Assembly: GCA_963709555.1 (NCBI GenBank)
Contig: CAVPWR010000003.1
Span: 556,022-620,021, forward strand
DNA length: 64,000 nt
From: Sulfurisoma sp963709555
Lineage (GTDB): Bacteria > Pseudomonadota > Gammaproteobacteria > Burkholderiales > Rhodocyclaceae
Reading direction: 5' to 3'
Both the position numbers and the translations under genes were made by a program. Positions within the stretch are counted from its first letter, which is position 1, and the number at the start of each line of letters is the position of its first letter. Shown in pieces: positions 8,873-18,599 of this stretch. A model generated the notes under the pieces. The model saw only the letters and a list, made by a program, of their open reading frames with translations. It did no database searches and was not told the origin of the DNA.

Positions 8873-9069
8873 GTGGTTTCCCTCCATTGATCAAACAATG
8901 ATACGCAGCTTGAGGCTCATGCGGGAGACTGCCGAAGTACGACTCGTCGAGATCAATGACCGTTCCCGCTGCTTAGGCGACGGTCGTGCGTGAGCCTTCC
9001 CGCTTGATGCCGCCATCACTATCATTGACTACTGTAGCATTCGATCACTTACCCCAATAGGAATGTCGA

Positions 9070-9642
9070 ATGGCAACGAAGAAGCCTGTAACCACCTCCA
9101 AGACAAACAAGACCAAGGTCGTCATATCCGGTCGTGGCCTGTCGTTTTCTGTTCTGGACATCGATCGCGAGACGTTCAAGAGCTTTACCGAAACCGGCAT
9201 ACCTGACGACGTCTTCGAGGATTTGAAGGAGCAACTCACCGAGGCGGGTGACTACATCACCGCACCATTCCTCGAAGAAACCACCGTCGCCATCGATGGC
9301 AAGAAGTTCCACAGCTCATGGGACAAGATCAAGGGGCAGTGCGGCAACGTGAAGCCCAAGGCCACCAAAATCTACGCAGTGCCGCCTGGCACATACAGCG
9401 TGATACTGGAAGTCATGCTTAAGGGGGATTTCGTCAAAGCGGAAATTGCCGACTTCGACGTGAAGAAACTGACCTTCGACCTTGAACATGTCGAACTGGC
9501 CAAGGGGCGGGAGTTCGTCCTATTGGACCCGTACTACAAAAAATCGTCTCTTGATTTCGGTGAGACCAAAGCGACGGGTGAAATCTATGTGGTCGATGGT
9601 ACGGGGAAGCGATACGACGTGAAGCGTGTGAATATCAAGTGA
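9070..9642 (+). CDS. Hypothetical protein (190 aa)
   Basis: Not recognised. It is a soluble 190-residue protein with no signal peptide or membrane segment. A Lys/Thr-rich N-terminus precedes alternating charged and beta-prone stretches. GC content is lower than in core neighbours. Its stop overlaps the region where the cupin gene begins (stop at 9640-9642, next ATG at 9645), so the two are almost certainly cotranscribed and may act together. Confidence 0.6.
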   Translation: MATKKPVTTSKTNKTKVVISGRGLSFSVLDIDRETFKSFTETGIPDDVFEDLKEQLTEAGDYITAPFLEETTVAIDGKKFHSSWDKIKGQCGNVKPKATKIYAVPPGTYSVILEVMLKGDFVKAEIADFDVKKLTFDLEHVELAKGREFVLLDPYYKKSSLDFGETKATGEIYVVDGTGKRYDVKRVNIK

Positions 9643-9644
9643 CC

Positions 9645-10028
9645 ATGTCTGCTTTCACGAAAGTCATACTGTTCACCGACACCGACGGCCATGCGAAATT
9701 TCGCGAAGAGCAGGTCGCGCTGACCGAGGGCGTGCCACAGTCGATGCTATCGACTGTTGTTCCCGTAACCGGCTGCCAGTTTCGCCAAAGCCCGGTCGGT
9801 TTCCGGAGTCAGTTTCACTGTACGACCGAGGAGCAATGGCTCGTAGTACTGGGCGGTGAGATGAAAATCGGCCTGCAAGACGGCAGCAGTCGCAATTTCA
9901 AGGCGGGAGATCATTTTTACTCAGCGGATCTGCTGCCGGAAGGTGCGACATTCGACCCGACAGTGCATGGCCATTGGAGCTGCCAAGTCGGCGACCAGCC
10001 ACTGATCACGATGTTCATAAAGGCCTGA
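9645..10028 (+). CDS. Cupin-fold protein
   Basis: A protein of about 127 residues with the single-domain cupin pattern. The first motif region contains FHCTTEEQWLVVLGGEMKIG and the second contains FKAGDHFYSADLLPEG. Metal-binding His/Glu residues are only partly conserved, so the function (small-molecule binding or enzyme) cannot be assigned. ATG at 9645 is preferred; a GTG at 9639 overlaps the previous stop. It follows the hypothetical gene at 9070-9642 with 2 bases between. Confidence 0.65.
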   Translation: MSAFTKVILFTDTDGHAKFREEQVALTEGVPQSMLSTVVPVTGCQFRQSPVGFRSQFHCTTEEQWLVVLGGEMKIGLQDGSSRNFKAGDHFYSADLLPEGATFDPTVHGHWSCQVGDQPLITMFIKA

Positions 10029-10045
10029 CAGCGTTCCAGGGCCAA

Positions 10046-10067
10046 GGTGGGCATATCTGCGCCCACC
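10046..10067. terminator. Hairpin between convergent genes
   Basis: A 7-bp stem (GGTGGGC / GCCCACC) with an 8-base loop lies between the cupin gene (+) and the 51-aa gene (-). It lacks a T-run, so terminator function is tentative. Confidence 0.35.
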
Positions 10068-10082
10068 CCGGCGCCGAATCAA

Positions 10083-10238
10083 TTACGCCATGCGTCCCCA
10101 AAGTTCGAGGGGCGCCCCAACGCTGCGACTCAAGGCCTCCTTGACCTTGGCCGACGTCATGGGAACCTTGAAAGTGATGGTGTGGGCGAAGCGCTGTCCA
10201 GCGAGTCGATAAAACCATGTGCGGCGACGGACGATCAT
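10083..10238 (-). CDS. Small basic protein (51 aa)
   Basis: A 51-residue Arg/Lys-rich protein (starts MIVRRRTWFYRLAG, ends LELWGRMA) of unknown function. The start at 10238 is supported by an AAGGGAGATAAAC Shine-Dalgarno region. A longer in-frame ORF up to 10373 has no ribosome site and is not preferred. It lies between the cupin gene and an integrase remnant. Confidence 0.55.
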   Translation of the reverse strand: MIVRRRTWFYRLAGQRFAHTITFKVPMTSAKVKEALSRSVGAPLELWGRMA

Positions 10239-10403
10239 GTTTATCTCCCTTGTTACTGTCTTCAAGCAGGTTGATGGATTGATGCGCACAAAACCTAACG
10301 CATAGTTCGTGCCAGATCGGAAAACCGCCGGATCGATGCTTCGTCGCCATCGTGAGGGAATGTGCCCCGGCAAGGACGTCAGGAGATGAGGCTGTTTTTG
10401 CCT

Positions 10404-10755
10404 CTATAGCGGCAATGCCCGGGCCTTGGGGCGCAACGGAGTCGGACATTGCTTCCGGTGCTCCTGTTGCGCCTCCTCGCCGGCCAACATTGCCCCCTTG
10501 ATTGCCAACGAGGCCAGATTGGCAGGGTCCTGGTCGAGAGGTGGGCATAGCGCTCCGTCACCTTGCTGTCGCTATGGCCGAAAATCTGCTGACCCTCGAA
10601 GAGTGTGCGGCCCGAGTGACCAGAAACGACGCATACGAGTGACGCAAATCGTGCAAGCGCAGATGCGGAAGCCCCGATTTGGTGCGTGGCCGCGACCAGA
10701 CCTTCATGATCGTCGTGTAGGGCTTACCGTAGTTCGGGCTCTCCTAGCGATAGGT
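10404..10755 (-). pseudogene. C-terminal remnant of a tyrosine recombinase (integrase)
   Basis: Reading the minus strand, GKPYTTIMKVWSRP leads into the catalytic box II motif HLRLHDLRHSYASF (His-x-x-Arg). After a frame change comes the motif IFGHSDSKVTERYAHLS, with the nucleophile Tyr. A second frame change gives a plausible tail ending at TAG 10404-10406. The N-terminal half and the box I Arg are missing. The remnant directly abuts the right copy of the duplicated segment (from 10789), pointing to a former phage or island integration. Confidence 0.8.
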
Positions 10756-10831
10756 CCGATTCACGAAAAGGTGTGACCTCCGATGAAAATGAGTTGGCCA
10801 CCAGCTAGTTCTTGGTTGTCCCTGAAATGGA

Positions 10832-10870
10832 AAGCCCCTCAAGGCCGGGGAGAGTGACCAAGAGGGGCTT
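10832..10870 (-). terminator. Hairpin terminator downstream of tlpA
   Basis: A 9-bp stem (AAGCCCCTC / GAGGGGCTT) lies about 115 bases after the tlpA stop on the minus strand. It is a duplicate of the hairpin at 60-98. The T-tract is weak (TTTCCATTTC). Confidence 0.5.
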
Positions 10871-10985
10871 AAGGAGGTGACTCCCATCACAGAGTCAGGG
10901 CGAATACTATCGGGGAAGTATTAGCGTTTGCTTAACTCTTACACCCGGTAACAATCTGCAGGGCTGGTTACGTCGTGCAGCGCAT

Positions 10986-11498
10986 TCACATCTTGATACC
11001 GAACGCTTTTCCAATCATCTGCTTCGTTTCGAGGCTATCCCAATCCTTGGCGCCATAGTGCTTGCTCAGGACCCGACCTTGCGCGTCAATCAGGAGAGTC
11101 AGCGGCAGCCGATCGGCACCGAGCATGTGCTCCATCAACAACTTCTTGTCGATGAAATTTTCGAACGAGATACCAGACTTCTCCAGAAACGAATAGGCGG
11201 CCTCCATGTCGTCATCGGTGGAGATGCCGATGACGTTGAACTGCTTTCCCCCATAGCGGCGGGCGAGTTTGTCCACGGATCCCATCTCCTGACGGCAGGG
11301 AGGGCACCAACTTGCCCAGACGTTGATGATCAGGGGTTTGCCACGGAATGCCGAGAGTTTCTTTGGCGGAACACTCAGGCCATTCAATTGTGCATCGCGA
11401 AGAATGCCGCCGACCTCGACCTCGCCTGGGGTCTTGGCAAACGAAGCCGGGATTGCGCCCACAAGGCACGCCAACGCCAAGAAGAAGACCGCTTTCAT
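10986..11498 (-). CDS. TlpA-family periplasmic thioredoxin
   Basis: A 170-residue exported thiol-disulfide reductase. A Sec signal (1-21) is followed by a thioredoxin fold with the redox motif WCPPC (Cys65, Cys68) and a cis-Pro region at DRLPLTLLID. TlpA/ResA-like proteins keep periplasmic cysteines reduced, often for cytochrome maturation. No ccm genes are nearby. A truncated paralogue is at 214-330. The start places the signal peptide correctly. Confidence 0.85.
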   Translation of the reverse strand: MKAVFFLALACLVGAIPASFAKTPGEVEVGGILRDAQLNGLSVPPKKLSAFRGKPLIINVWASWCPPCRQEMGSVDKLARRYGGKQFNVIGISTDDDMEAAYSFLEKSGISFENFIDKKLLMEHMLGADRLPLTLLIDAQGRVLSKHYGAKDWDSLETKQMIGKAFGIKM

Positions 11499-11662
11499 TA
11501 CCTGCCTTTCTCAACAGAACGCCAAAGCCAACATCGCCGGGTCGTCAATCAGGTTCGTCATCAGGAGTGGTGCTAGCCGGTAGTACCAAGGCGCGATGGC
11601 ATCGAGCAGTTTGATGTTCTTTACGTTACCCCACGATGCGATGTGTGAACCAATCATCTGCA

Positions 11663-12058
11663 TCAGACCATCAAGCCACCGCCAATAGGGTGCCACGGTG
11701 TGCTGCCGCTTGCCAAGAAGACGTCGAACAAGAAGCTCAGTACGGCAATGAATATGCTGGCGAAGAAGGCTGTCCAAAACCCTGAAACCTTGAATCCGGG
11801 CACTGCCCAGGAAACCAGCAGCAACATCAGAGCGTTGATTACCAGCAGGAAGAGTCCCAGCGTCACCAGCGTCAGCGGCAACGTGAGGATGATCAGCAAT
11901 GGTCTGACGATCGCGTTGGCAAAGCCGAGCAGCAGAGCCGAAACGATCAGTGAGGAAGTGTTCGCAAACCGAATGCCTTTGAACACGTGACTTGCCACCC
12001 ACAGCGACAGGGACGTGATGCCCCAGTGAAGCAAGAATGGCGGTATGGATTCGAGCAT
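11663..12058 (-). CDS. Phage-holin-4-like membrane protein (copy 2)
   Basis: A 131-residue, four-segment membrane protein almost identical to the product of 1499-1894. Differences are single conservative substitutions (for example Leu5/Ile and Ala/Ser changes near residue 35). YvlD-like family, role unknown. It lies upstream of tlpA on the same strand within the right copy of the duplication. Confidence 0.8.
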   Translation of the reverse strand: MLESIPPFLLHWGITSLSLWVASHVFKGIRFANTSSLIVSALLLGFANAIVRPLLIILTLPLTLVTLGLFLLVINALMLLLVSWAVPGFKVSGFWTAFFASIFIAVLSFLFDVFLASGSTPWHPIGGGLMV

Positions 12059-12088
12059 GATTTTTTTGTACTTGCATGAAGGACCGTG

Positions 12089-12172
12089 CTACCGGTTTAT
12101 ACCCGCAACGGGGTTGGCCTCAAATTCGTCCGCCACAGTGCCGTCGCCGATAGCGGTGATCCTGGCGGCGCG
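12089..12172 (-). pseudogene. Diverged 3' fragment of the 62-aa gene family
   Basis: The minus strand reads ITAIGDGTVADEFEANPVAGINR then TAG. This aligns with the C-terminus of the intact 62-aa protein (VTGIGDGTVPDEFEADDIVGIDQ) but is more diverged than the remnant at 1909-1992. No start codon or N-terminal half remains. Confidence 0.65.
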
Positions 12173-12175
12173 GGT

Positions 12176-12604
12176 TCACTTGAACATAAGCAGCCCGACA
12201 CCAAAGACAACCGCGGCGGTGCCGATAGCTTGAGTGCCCGTTAATTGCTCACCCAAGAAGAAGTAGGCAAGCAGAGCGGCAACCAAGGGGTAGGCTCCGG
12301 ATATGGCCAGGACAACACCCGAGCTAAGACCCGGGGACGCCATGGCCTTTACCAGAAAGATGTTTCCCACTGCGCCACTCAATGCGGCGAGAACAAGCCA
12401 TGGGATATTTTCACTGATCCTGTCCAAAGGAAAGGGGTCCGAGCGGGTCACGGCAATCAAGGCAGAGATGCCTGCGCCAATGAGCATGACGAGCGCCACC
12501 ACCCACTCTCCTTGGATTTGCTTGATGGACAGCAGCTTGTACGAAAACCCCCAGACACCATAGAGCGCCAGGGCCAGCAGGGTTAGCACGAATCCTTGAG
12601 TCAT
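12176..12604 (-). CDS. EamA-family membrane transporter (single-domain)
   Basis: A 142-residue protein with four or five hydrophobic segments and the EamA/DMT pattern (SGVVLAISGAYPLVAALLAYFFLGEQLTGTQAIGTAAVVFGVGLL). It corresponds to one EamA repeat, the size of small DMT proteins that work as dimers. Substrate unknown. Between it and the holin-like gene lies a decayed fragment of the 62-aa gene. Confidence 0.8.
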   Translation of the reverse strand: MTQGFVLTLLALALYGVWGFSYKLLSIKQIQGEWVVALVMLIGAGISALIAVTRSDPFPLDRISENIPWLVLAALSGAVGNIFLVKAMASPGLSSGVVLAISGAYPLVAALLAYFFLGEQLTGTQAIGTAAVVFGVGLLMFK

Positions 12605-12660
12605 TTCCCGGGAGTTCTTTGATCGATCGATCGCTGGGCTGTAGATCTTTTCCGGAGCAT

Positions 12661-12849
12661 CTACTGATCGATTCCAACGATGTCGTCAGCCTCAAATTCG
12701 TCTGGCACTGTGCCATCACCAATACCGGTAACCATGGCCGCGAGGGTACCGCTCCGCTTCACAAAGTACTCTTGGCTGATGGGGTCATAGAAACGTTGCC
12801 CATGAGCAACATCGCCGAACTTGATGCGGTTACGGTTAGGCGCAGTCAT
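12661..12849 (-). CDS. Hypothetical 62-aa protein
   Basis: A short acidic protein (starts MTAPNRNRIKFGDVAHGQRFYDP, ends DDIVGIDQ). The sequence HGQRFYDPISQEYFVKRSG hints at a small beta-rich fold, but no family is recognised. Two truncated relatives of its 3' end occur at 1909-1992 and 12089-12172. It starts 6 bases after the stop of the FKBP gene on the same strand, suggesting cotranscription. Confidence 0.6.
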   Translation of the reverse strand: MTAPNRNRIKFGDVAHGQRFYDPISQEYFVKRSGTLAAMVTGIGDGTVPDEFEADDIVGIDQ

Positions 12850-12854
12850 GGGGA

Positions 12855-13267
12855 TCAGGGCAATACCTTGATGAGCTCGACCTCGAAGTTCAGCGTTGCA
12901 TTGGGTGGCACAGCTGAGCCGGCGCCACGGGAACCGTAGGCGATTTCAGGTGGGCAGGTCAGCTTGGCCTTGCCGCCTTCCTTCATCTTGGCCACACCTT
13001 CCGTCCAGCACGGGATGACCCGGTTGAGGGGGAAGGTTGCCGGCTGGCCGCGCTTGTAGGAACTGTCGAACTCGGTGCCATTGGCTAGGGTGCCCCGGTA
13101 GTGGACCTGAACGCTGGCTGCTGGGGATGGTTTTGCGCCAGTACCGTCCTTGATGGATTCGTAGATCAGACCGGATGGGCGTCTTTTCCGGTGCGCCAGC
13201 TTGGGCAGCGGTGGCCGTTGCCATTGCAATCAGCCCAGCGAATGATGATCTCTTTCGTCAGCAGCAT
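12855..13267 (-). pseudogene. FKBP-type peptidyl-prolyl isomerase, frameshifted in the signal peptide
   Basis: The conserved FKBP domain is intact in one frame (GLIYESIKDGTG, VQVHYRGTLANGTEFDSSY, MKEGGKAKLTCPPEIAYG, LNFEVELIKVLP). Residues for prolyl isomerase activity are present. The natural N-terminus starts at 13267 (MLLTKEI) and continues as a signal peptide (LIAMATATAAQA) in a second frame. Two indels, near 13225 and 13170, separate the three parts. As written, only a version lacking the export signal (from 13229) could be made. Either a sequencing error or a recently inactivated periplasmic isomerase. Confidence 0.7.
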
Positions 13268-13387
13268 GGAGTTCTCCAATGTTATTTGTCGATGTGACCA
13301 CCGCCAACCCTGATGCAGCCTGGAGATGGCAGCTATGGGGATCGCCGGACTTTCGTTATTCCGATCAGTGGGCGGGGCCTGAAATGC

Positions 13388-13414
13388 AAAAAGCCCAACC
13401 GTGATGGCTGGGCT
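13388..13414 (-). terminator. Terminator of tRNA-Asn
   Basis: On the minus strand AGCCCA-rich and TGGGCT-rich arms (9 bp with one mismatch, 5-base loop) are followed by TTTTT. It starts about 29 bases after the tRNA 3' end. Confidence 0.75.
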
Positions 13415-13442
13415 AAGTGCAAGAACCACTACAAGAATTCGG

Positions 13443-13518
13443 TGGCTCCCCGACCTGGGCTCGAACCAGGGACCTACGGATTAACAGTCCGGCGCTCTAC
13501 CGACTGAGCTATCGAGGA
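13443..13518 (-). tRNA. tRNA-Asn (GUU)
   Basis: A 76-nt cloverleaf with acceptor TCCTCGA/TCGGGGA, D arm AGCTCAGTCGGTAGAGC, anticodon loop CTGTTAA giving GUU, T arm GGTTCGAGCC, and an encoded CCA end. All stems pair. The hairpin at 13388-13414 terminates it. Confidence 0.97.
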
Positions 13519-13572
13519 ATTGAAGCGGGGCGGATTATAAGGTCTTCGGCCCCGCGTCGCAACAGGAAACGC

Positions 13573-14775
13573 TTATTTCAGGACCGCGGCGATGGCCTTG
13601 GCGACGTAGCCGATGTTCTTGGTGTTGAGCGCGGCGACGCAGATGCGGCCGGTGCCGACGGCGTAGATGCCGTAGTCGGTGCGCATCTTTTCCACCTGGG
13701 CGGCGGTGAGGCCGGTGTAGGAGAACATGCCGCGCTGGACGTTGATGAAGTCGAAGTTCGGGGCGCCTTCGGCCTTGAGGTTGGCGACCAGGCTGGTGCG
13801 CATGGCGCGGATGCGATCGCGCATGCCGCCGAGCTCGTCTTCCCACATCTGGCGCAGCTCGGGGCTGGCCAGCACGGTGGCGACGACGGCGCCGCCGTGG
13901 GTGGGCGGATTGGAGTAGTTGGTGCGGATCACGCGCTTGACCTGCGAGAGCACGCGGGCCGACTCGTCCTTGCTGTCGGTGACGATGGTCAGCGCGCCGA
14001 CGCGCTCGCCATAGAGCGAGAAGGACTTGGAGAAGGAGCTGGAGACGAAGAACTGCAGGCCGGAGGCGGAGAACAGGTCGAGGGCGGCGGCGTCTTCCTT
14101 GATGCTGTCGGCGAAGCCCTGGTAGGCCATGTCGATGAAGGCGACGAGGTTCTTTTCCTTGATCGCGGCGACCACTTCCTTCCATTGGGCGACGGTGAGG
14201 TCGGCGCCGGTGGGGTTGTGGCAGCAGGCGTGCAGCACGACGATGGACTTGGCGGGCATGGCGGCCAGGTCGGCCTTCATGCCGGCGAAGTCGACCCCGC
14301 GGGTGGCGGCGTCGTAGTAGGCGTATTCCTTGACCGGGAAGCCGGCGCCTTCGAACAGGGCGCGGTGGTTTTCCCAGCTGGGATTGCTGATGTAGACGCT
14401 GGCGTCGGGCAGCAGGCGCTTGAGGTAGTCGGCGCCGACCTTGAGGGCGCCGGTGCCGCCGAGGCACTGGCAGGTGACGGCGCGGCCGGCGGCGAGCAGT
14501 TCGGAATCCTTGCCGAACATCAGGTTCTGCACGGCGCCGTTGTAGGCGGGCGTGCCTTCGATGGGCTGGTAGCCGCGCGGCGGCTGGGCTTCGAGGCGGG
14601 CCTTTTCGGCGGCCTTGACGGCGGCCAGCAGCGGGATCTTGCCGTCATCGCCGAAATAGACGCCGACGCCGAGGTTGACCTTGGCGGGGTTCTTTTCGGC
14701 GTTGTAGGCTTCGTTGAGGCCGAGGATGGGGTCGCGTGGCGCCATTTCGACGGCGGCAAAGAGGGACGTGCTCAT
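13573..14775 (-). CDS. tyrB: Aromatic/aspartate amino acid aminotransferase
   Basis: A 400-residue PLP enzyme of aminotransferase subfamily Ia. It transfers amino groups between aromatic amino acids or aspartate and 2-oxoglutarate. The PLP lysine lies in SSSFSKSFSLYGERVG. ISNPSWENH, ACCHNPTGADLT and the C-terminal Arg in GTGRICVAALN are family signatures. Full length, no frame problems. It diverges from uvrB with about 90 bases between. The choice between tyrB and aspC specificity cannot be made from sequence alone; betaproteobacterial members are usually annotated as aromatic amino acid transaminase. Confidence 0.9.
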   Translation of the reverse strand: MSTSLFAAVEMAPRDPILGLNEAYNAEKNPAKVNLGVGVYFGDDGKIPLLAAVKAAEKARLEAQPPRGYQPIEGTPAYNGAVQNLMFGKDSELLAAGRAVTCQCLGGTGALKVGADYLKRLLPDASVYISNPSWENHRALFEGAGFPVKEYAYYDAATRGVDFAGMKADLAAMPAKSIVVLHACCHNPTGADLTVAQWKEVVAAIKEKNLVAFIDMAYQGFADSIKEDAAALDLFSASGLQFFVSSSFSKSFSLYGERVGALTIVTDSKDESARVLSQVKRVIRTNYSNPPTHGGAVVATVLASPELRQMWEDELGGMRDRIRAMRTSLVANLKAEGAPNFDFINVQRGMFSYTGLTAAQVEKMRTDYGIYAVGTGRICVAALNTKNIGYVAKAIAAVLK

Positions 14776-14867
14776 GGAAGCTCCTGAGATTGGGGAAAAT
14801 TTTGTGAACGCGTAATAATAGCCGATTCGCCGCGCCCGCCCGGCTTGCCGTTTTATTGAATTTTCTG

Positions 14868-16940
<2,073 letters not shown>

Positions 16941-16985
16941 GCCGGGCGTAGAATGAAACCAAAGTAATAGGCAGTCGGGGAAACG

Positions 16986-18599
16986 ATGGTCGAGGAACTC
17001 AACCTGAAACTCGAGCAACTGCAGCAGGAATTTCTGCGGGCGTTGCCTGCGCGCATCGAGCGGCTGCGCGGCTGCCTCGGCGAGGGGCGCTGCGACCGGC
17101 AGACCCTGCAATCCGAATTGCACCAGTTGGCCGGGTCCGGCGCCAGTTACGGCCTGCCGGCGCTGGGCGAGGCGGCGCGGGCGATGGAACTGTTCCTGGT
17201 CGCGCTGCCGGCGGCGGAGAATCCGCCGCCGCCGGCCTACGCCAAACTCGGTGACTTGTTCGAACAGTTGACGGCTGCCAGCCGGGCCGCGCCGCTGGCG
17301 ATGGCCGCTGCGCCGGCCATCGGCCGCAAGGACAGCGGCGGTGCCGAAACCCCGATCCTGCTGGTCGAGGACGATGTCGAGCAGGCGCGCTACATCCAGG
17401 TGCAGCTGTCCCACTTCAATTACCGGGTCGAGATACTCGACTCGCCCGAGGGCGTTGCCGCCGCGCTGGAAACGCTGCGGCCGGTGGCGCTGCTGATGGA
17501 CATCGACTTTCCCGGCGGCGAACTGGCGGGGCCGGACCACCTGGCCGGCCTGATGGCCAGGGGCGTGGCCCTGCCGCCGGTGATCTACCTGACGACGCGC
17601 ACCGCCTTCGAGGCGCGGCTGGCCGCCGTGCGCGGCGGCGGCCGCGCCTTTTTCGTCAAGCCGGCCGAGGTCAGCCGCATCGCCGACCGCCTCGACGTGC
17701 TGCTCAACAAGCGCGAGCCCGAGCCGTATCGCGTGCTGATCGTCGAGGATTCGGTTTCGCTGGCGGCCTTCTATGCCGCGGTGCTCGAACAGCAGGGCAT
17801 GACCACGCGCACCGTCACCGATCCGCTCGAAGCCATGGATGCGCTGGCCGAGTTCGCGGCGGAGCTGATCCTGATGGACATGTACATGCCTGGCTGCAGC
17901 GGCATCGAGCTGGCCAACGTGCTGCGCCAGCAGGACCTGTTCGTCGGCATTCCCATCGTCTTCCTCTCGGCCGAGACCAACCTCGACAAGCACCACGAGG
18001 CGATGAGCATCGGCGGCGACGATTTCCTGGTCAAGCCGATCCAGCCCGATCGACTGGTGGGGTCGGTGACGGCGCGCGTCGACCGCTACCGCGTGCTGCG
18101 CGACTTCATGCTGCGCGACGGCCTCACCGGCCTGCTCAACCACACCACGACGTCGCAGCACCTCGAGCGCGAGCTGGCCCGCGCCGAGCGGCAGAAATCG
18201 CCGCTAGCGGTGGCGATGATCGACATCGACCACTTCAAGAAGGTCAACGACACCCATGGCCATGCCGTGGGCGACCAGGTGATCCGCGCCCTGTCGCGGC
18301 TGCTGCAGCAGCGGCTGCGCAAGTCCGACGTGGTGGGGCGCTTCGGCGGCGAGGAGTTCGTCGCGATCCTGCCGGACACGACCGGCGAAGTCGCGCTGCA
18401 GGTGATCGACGGCATCCGCCAGGCCTTCACCGAACTGGTCCAGCATGCCGACGAAACGCAGTTCCACGTCTCGTTTTCCGGGGGAGTGTCCAGCCTGGGG
18501 CAGACCGGGAAGACCAGTCTGCTCGAGGCCGCCGACCACGGCCTTTACGAATCCAAGCGCGGCGGCCGCAACCGCGTCACGCTGTTCAAGCCGGACTGA
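16986..18599 (+). CDS. HPt-REC-REC-GGDEF diguanylate cyclase
   Basis: A 537-residue cytoplasmic signalling protein. An N-terminal HPt-like helical bundle has phospho-His46 (SELHQLAGSGAS). A first receiver domain (about 122-240) has acceptor Asp172 in MDIDFPGG. A second receiver (about 250-370) has its Asp in LILMDMYMPG and its Lys in DDFLVKPI. The C-terminal GGDEF domain has an active-type GGEEF loop (VGRFGGEEF), so cyclic di-GMP synthesis is expected. It probably integrates a phosphorelay with cyclic di-GMP output, since no cognate kinase is adjacent. It ends one base before the convergent parC stop. Confidence 0.9.
   Translation: MVEELNLKLEQLQQEFLRALPARIERLRGCLGEGRCDRQTLQSELHQLAGSGASYGLPALGEAARAMELFLVALPAAENPPPPAYAKLGDLFEQLTAASRAAPLAMAAAPAIGRKDSGGAETPILLVEDDVEQARYIQVQLSHFNYRVEILDSPEGVAAALETLRPVALLMDIDFPGGELAGPDHLAGLMARGVALPPVIYLTTRTAFEARLAAVRGGGRAFFVKPAEVSRIADRLDVLLNKREPEPYRVLIVEDSVSLAAFYAAVLEQQGMTTRTVTDPLEAMDALAEFAAELILMDMYMPGCSGIELANVLRQQDLFVGIPIVFLSAETNLDKHHEAMSIGGDDFLVKPIQPDRLVGSVTARVDRYRVLRDFMLRDGLTGLLNHTTTSQHLERELARAERQKSPLAVAMIDIDHFKKVNDTHGHAVGDQVIRALSRLLQQRLRKSDVVGRFGGEEFVAILPDTTGEVALQVIDGIRQAFTELVQHADETQFHVSFSGGVSSLGQTGKTSLLEAADHGLYESKRGGRNRVTLFKPD

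Larger units (their letters stand above)
10789..12172. repeat. Right copy of the segmental duplication
   Basis: Same order and orientation as 1-1992, with the hairpin, tlpA, holin-like gene and a 3' remnant of the 62-aa gene. Here tlpA is complete and the gap to the holin-like gene is only about 165 bases. The sequence around the tlpA stop and around 11566-11640 is nearly identical to the left copy. The integrase remnant ends about 35 bases before it. Confidence 0.85.

Noticed and set aside
13417..14787. A 456-codon plus-strand ORF opposite the aminotransferase, rich in Gly, Ala and His
   Set aside because: It is the antisense shadow of a GC-rich gene, overlaps the tRNA, and has no ribosome site or known domain. 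Similar long shadows occur opposite parC, parE, glgB and the carboxylase.
14776..14867. An SOS box upstream of uvrB
   Set aside because: No CTG-N10-CAG palindrome was found in the short divergent region.
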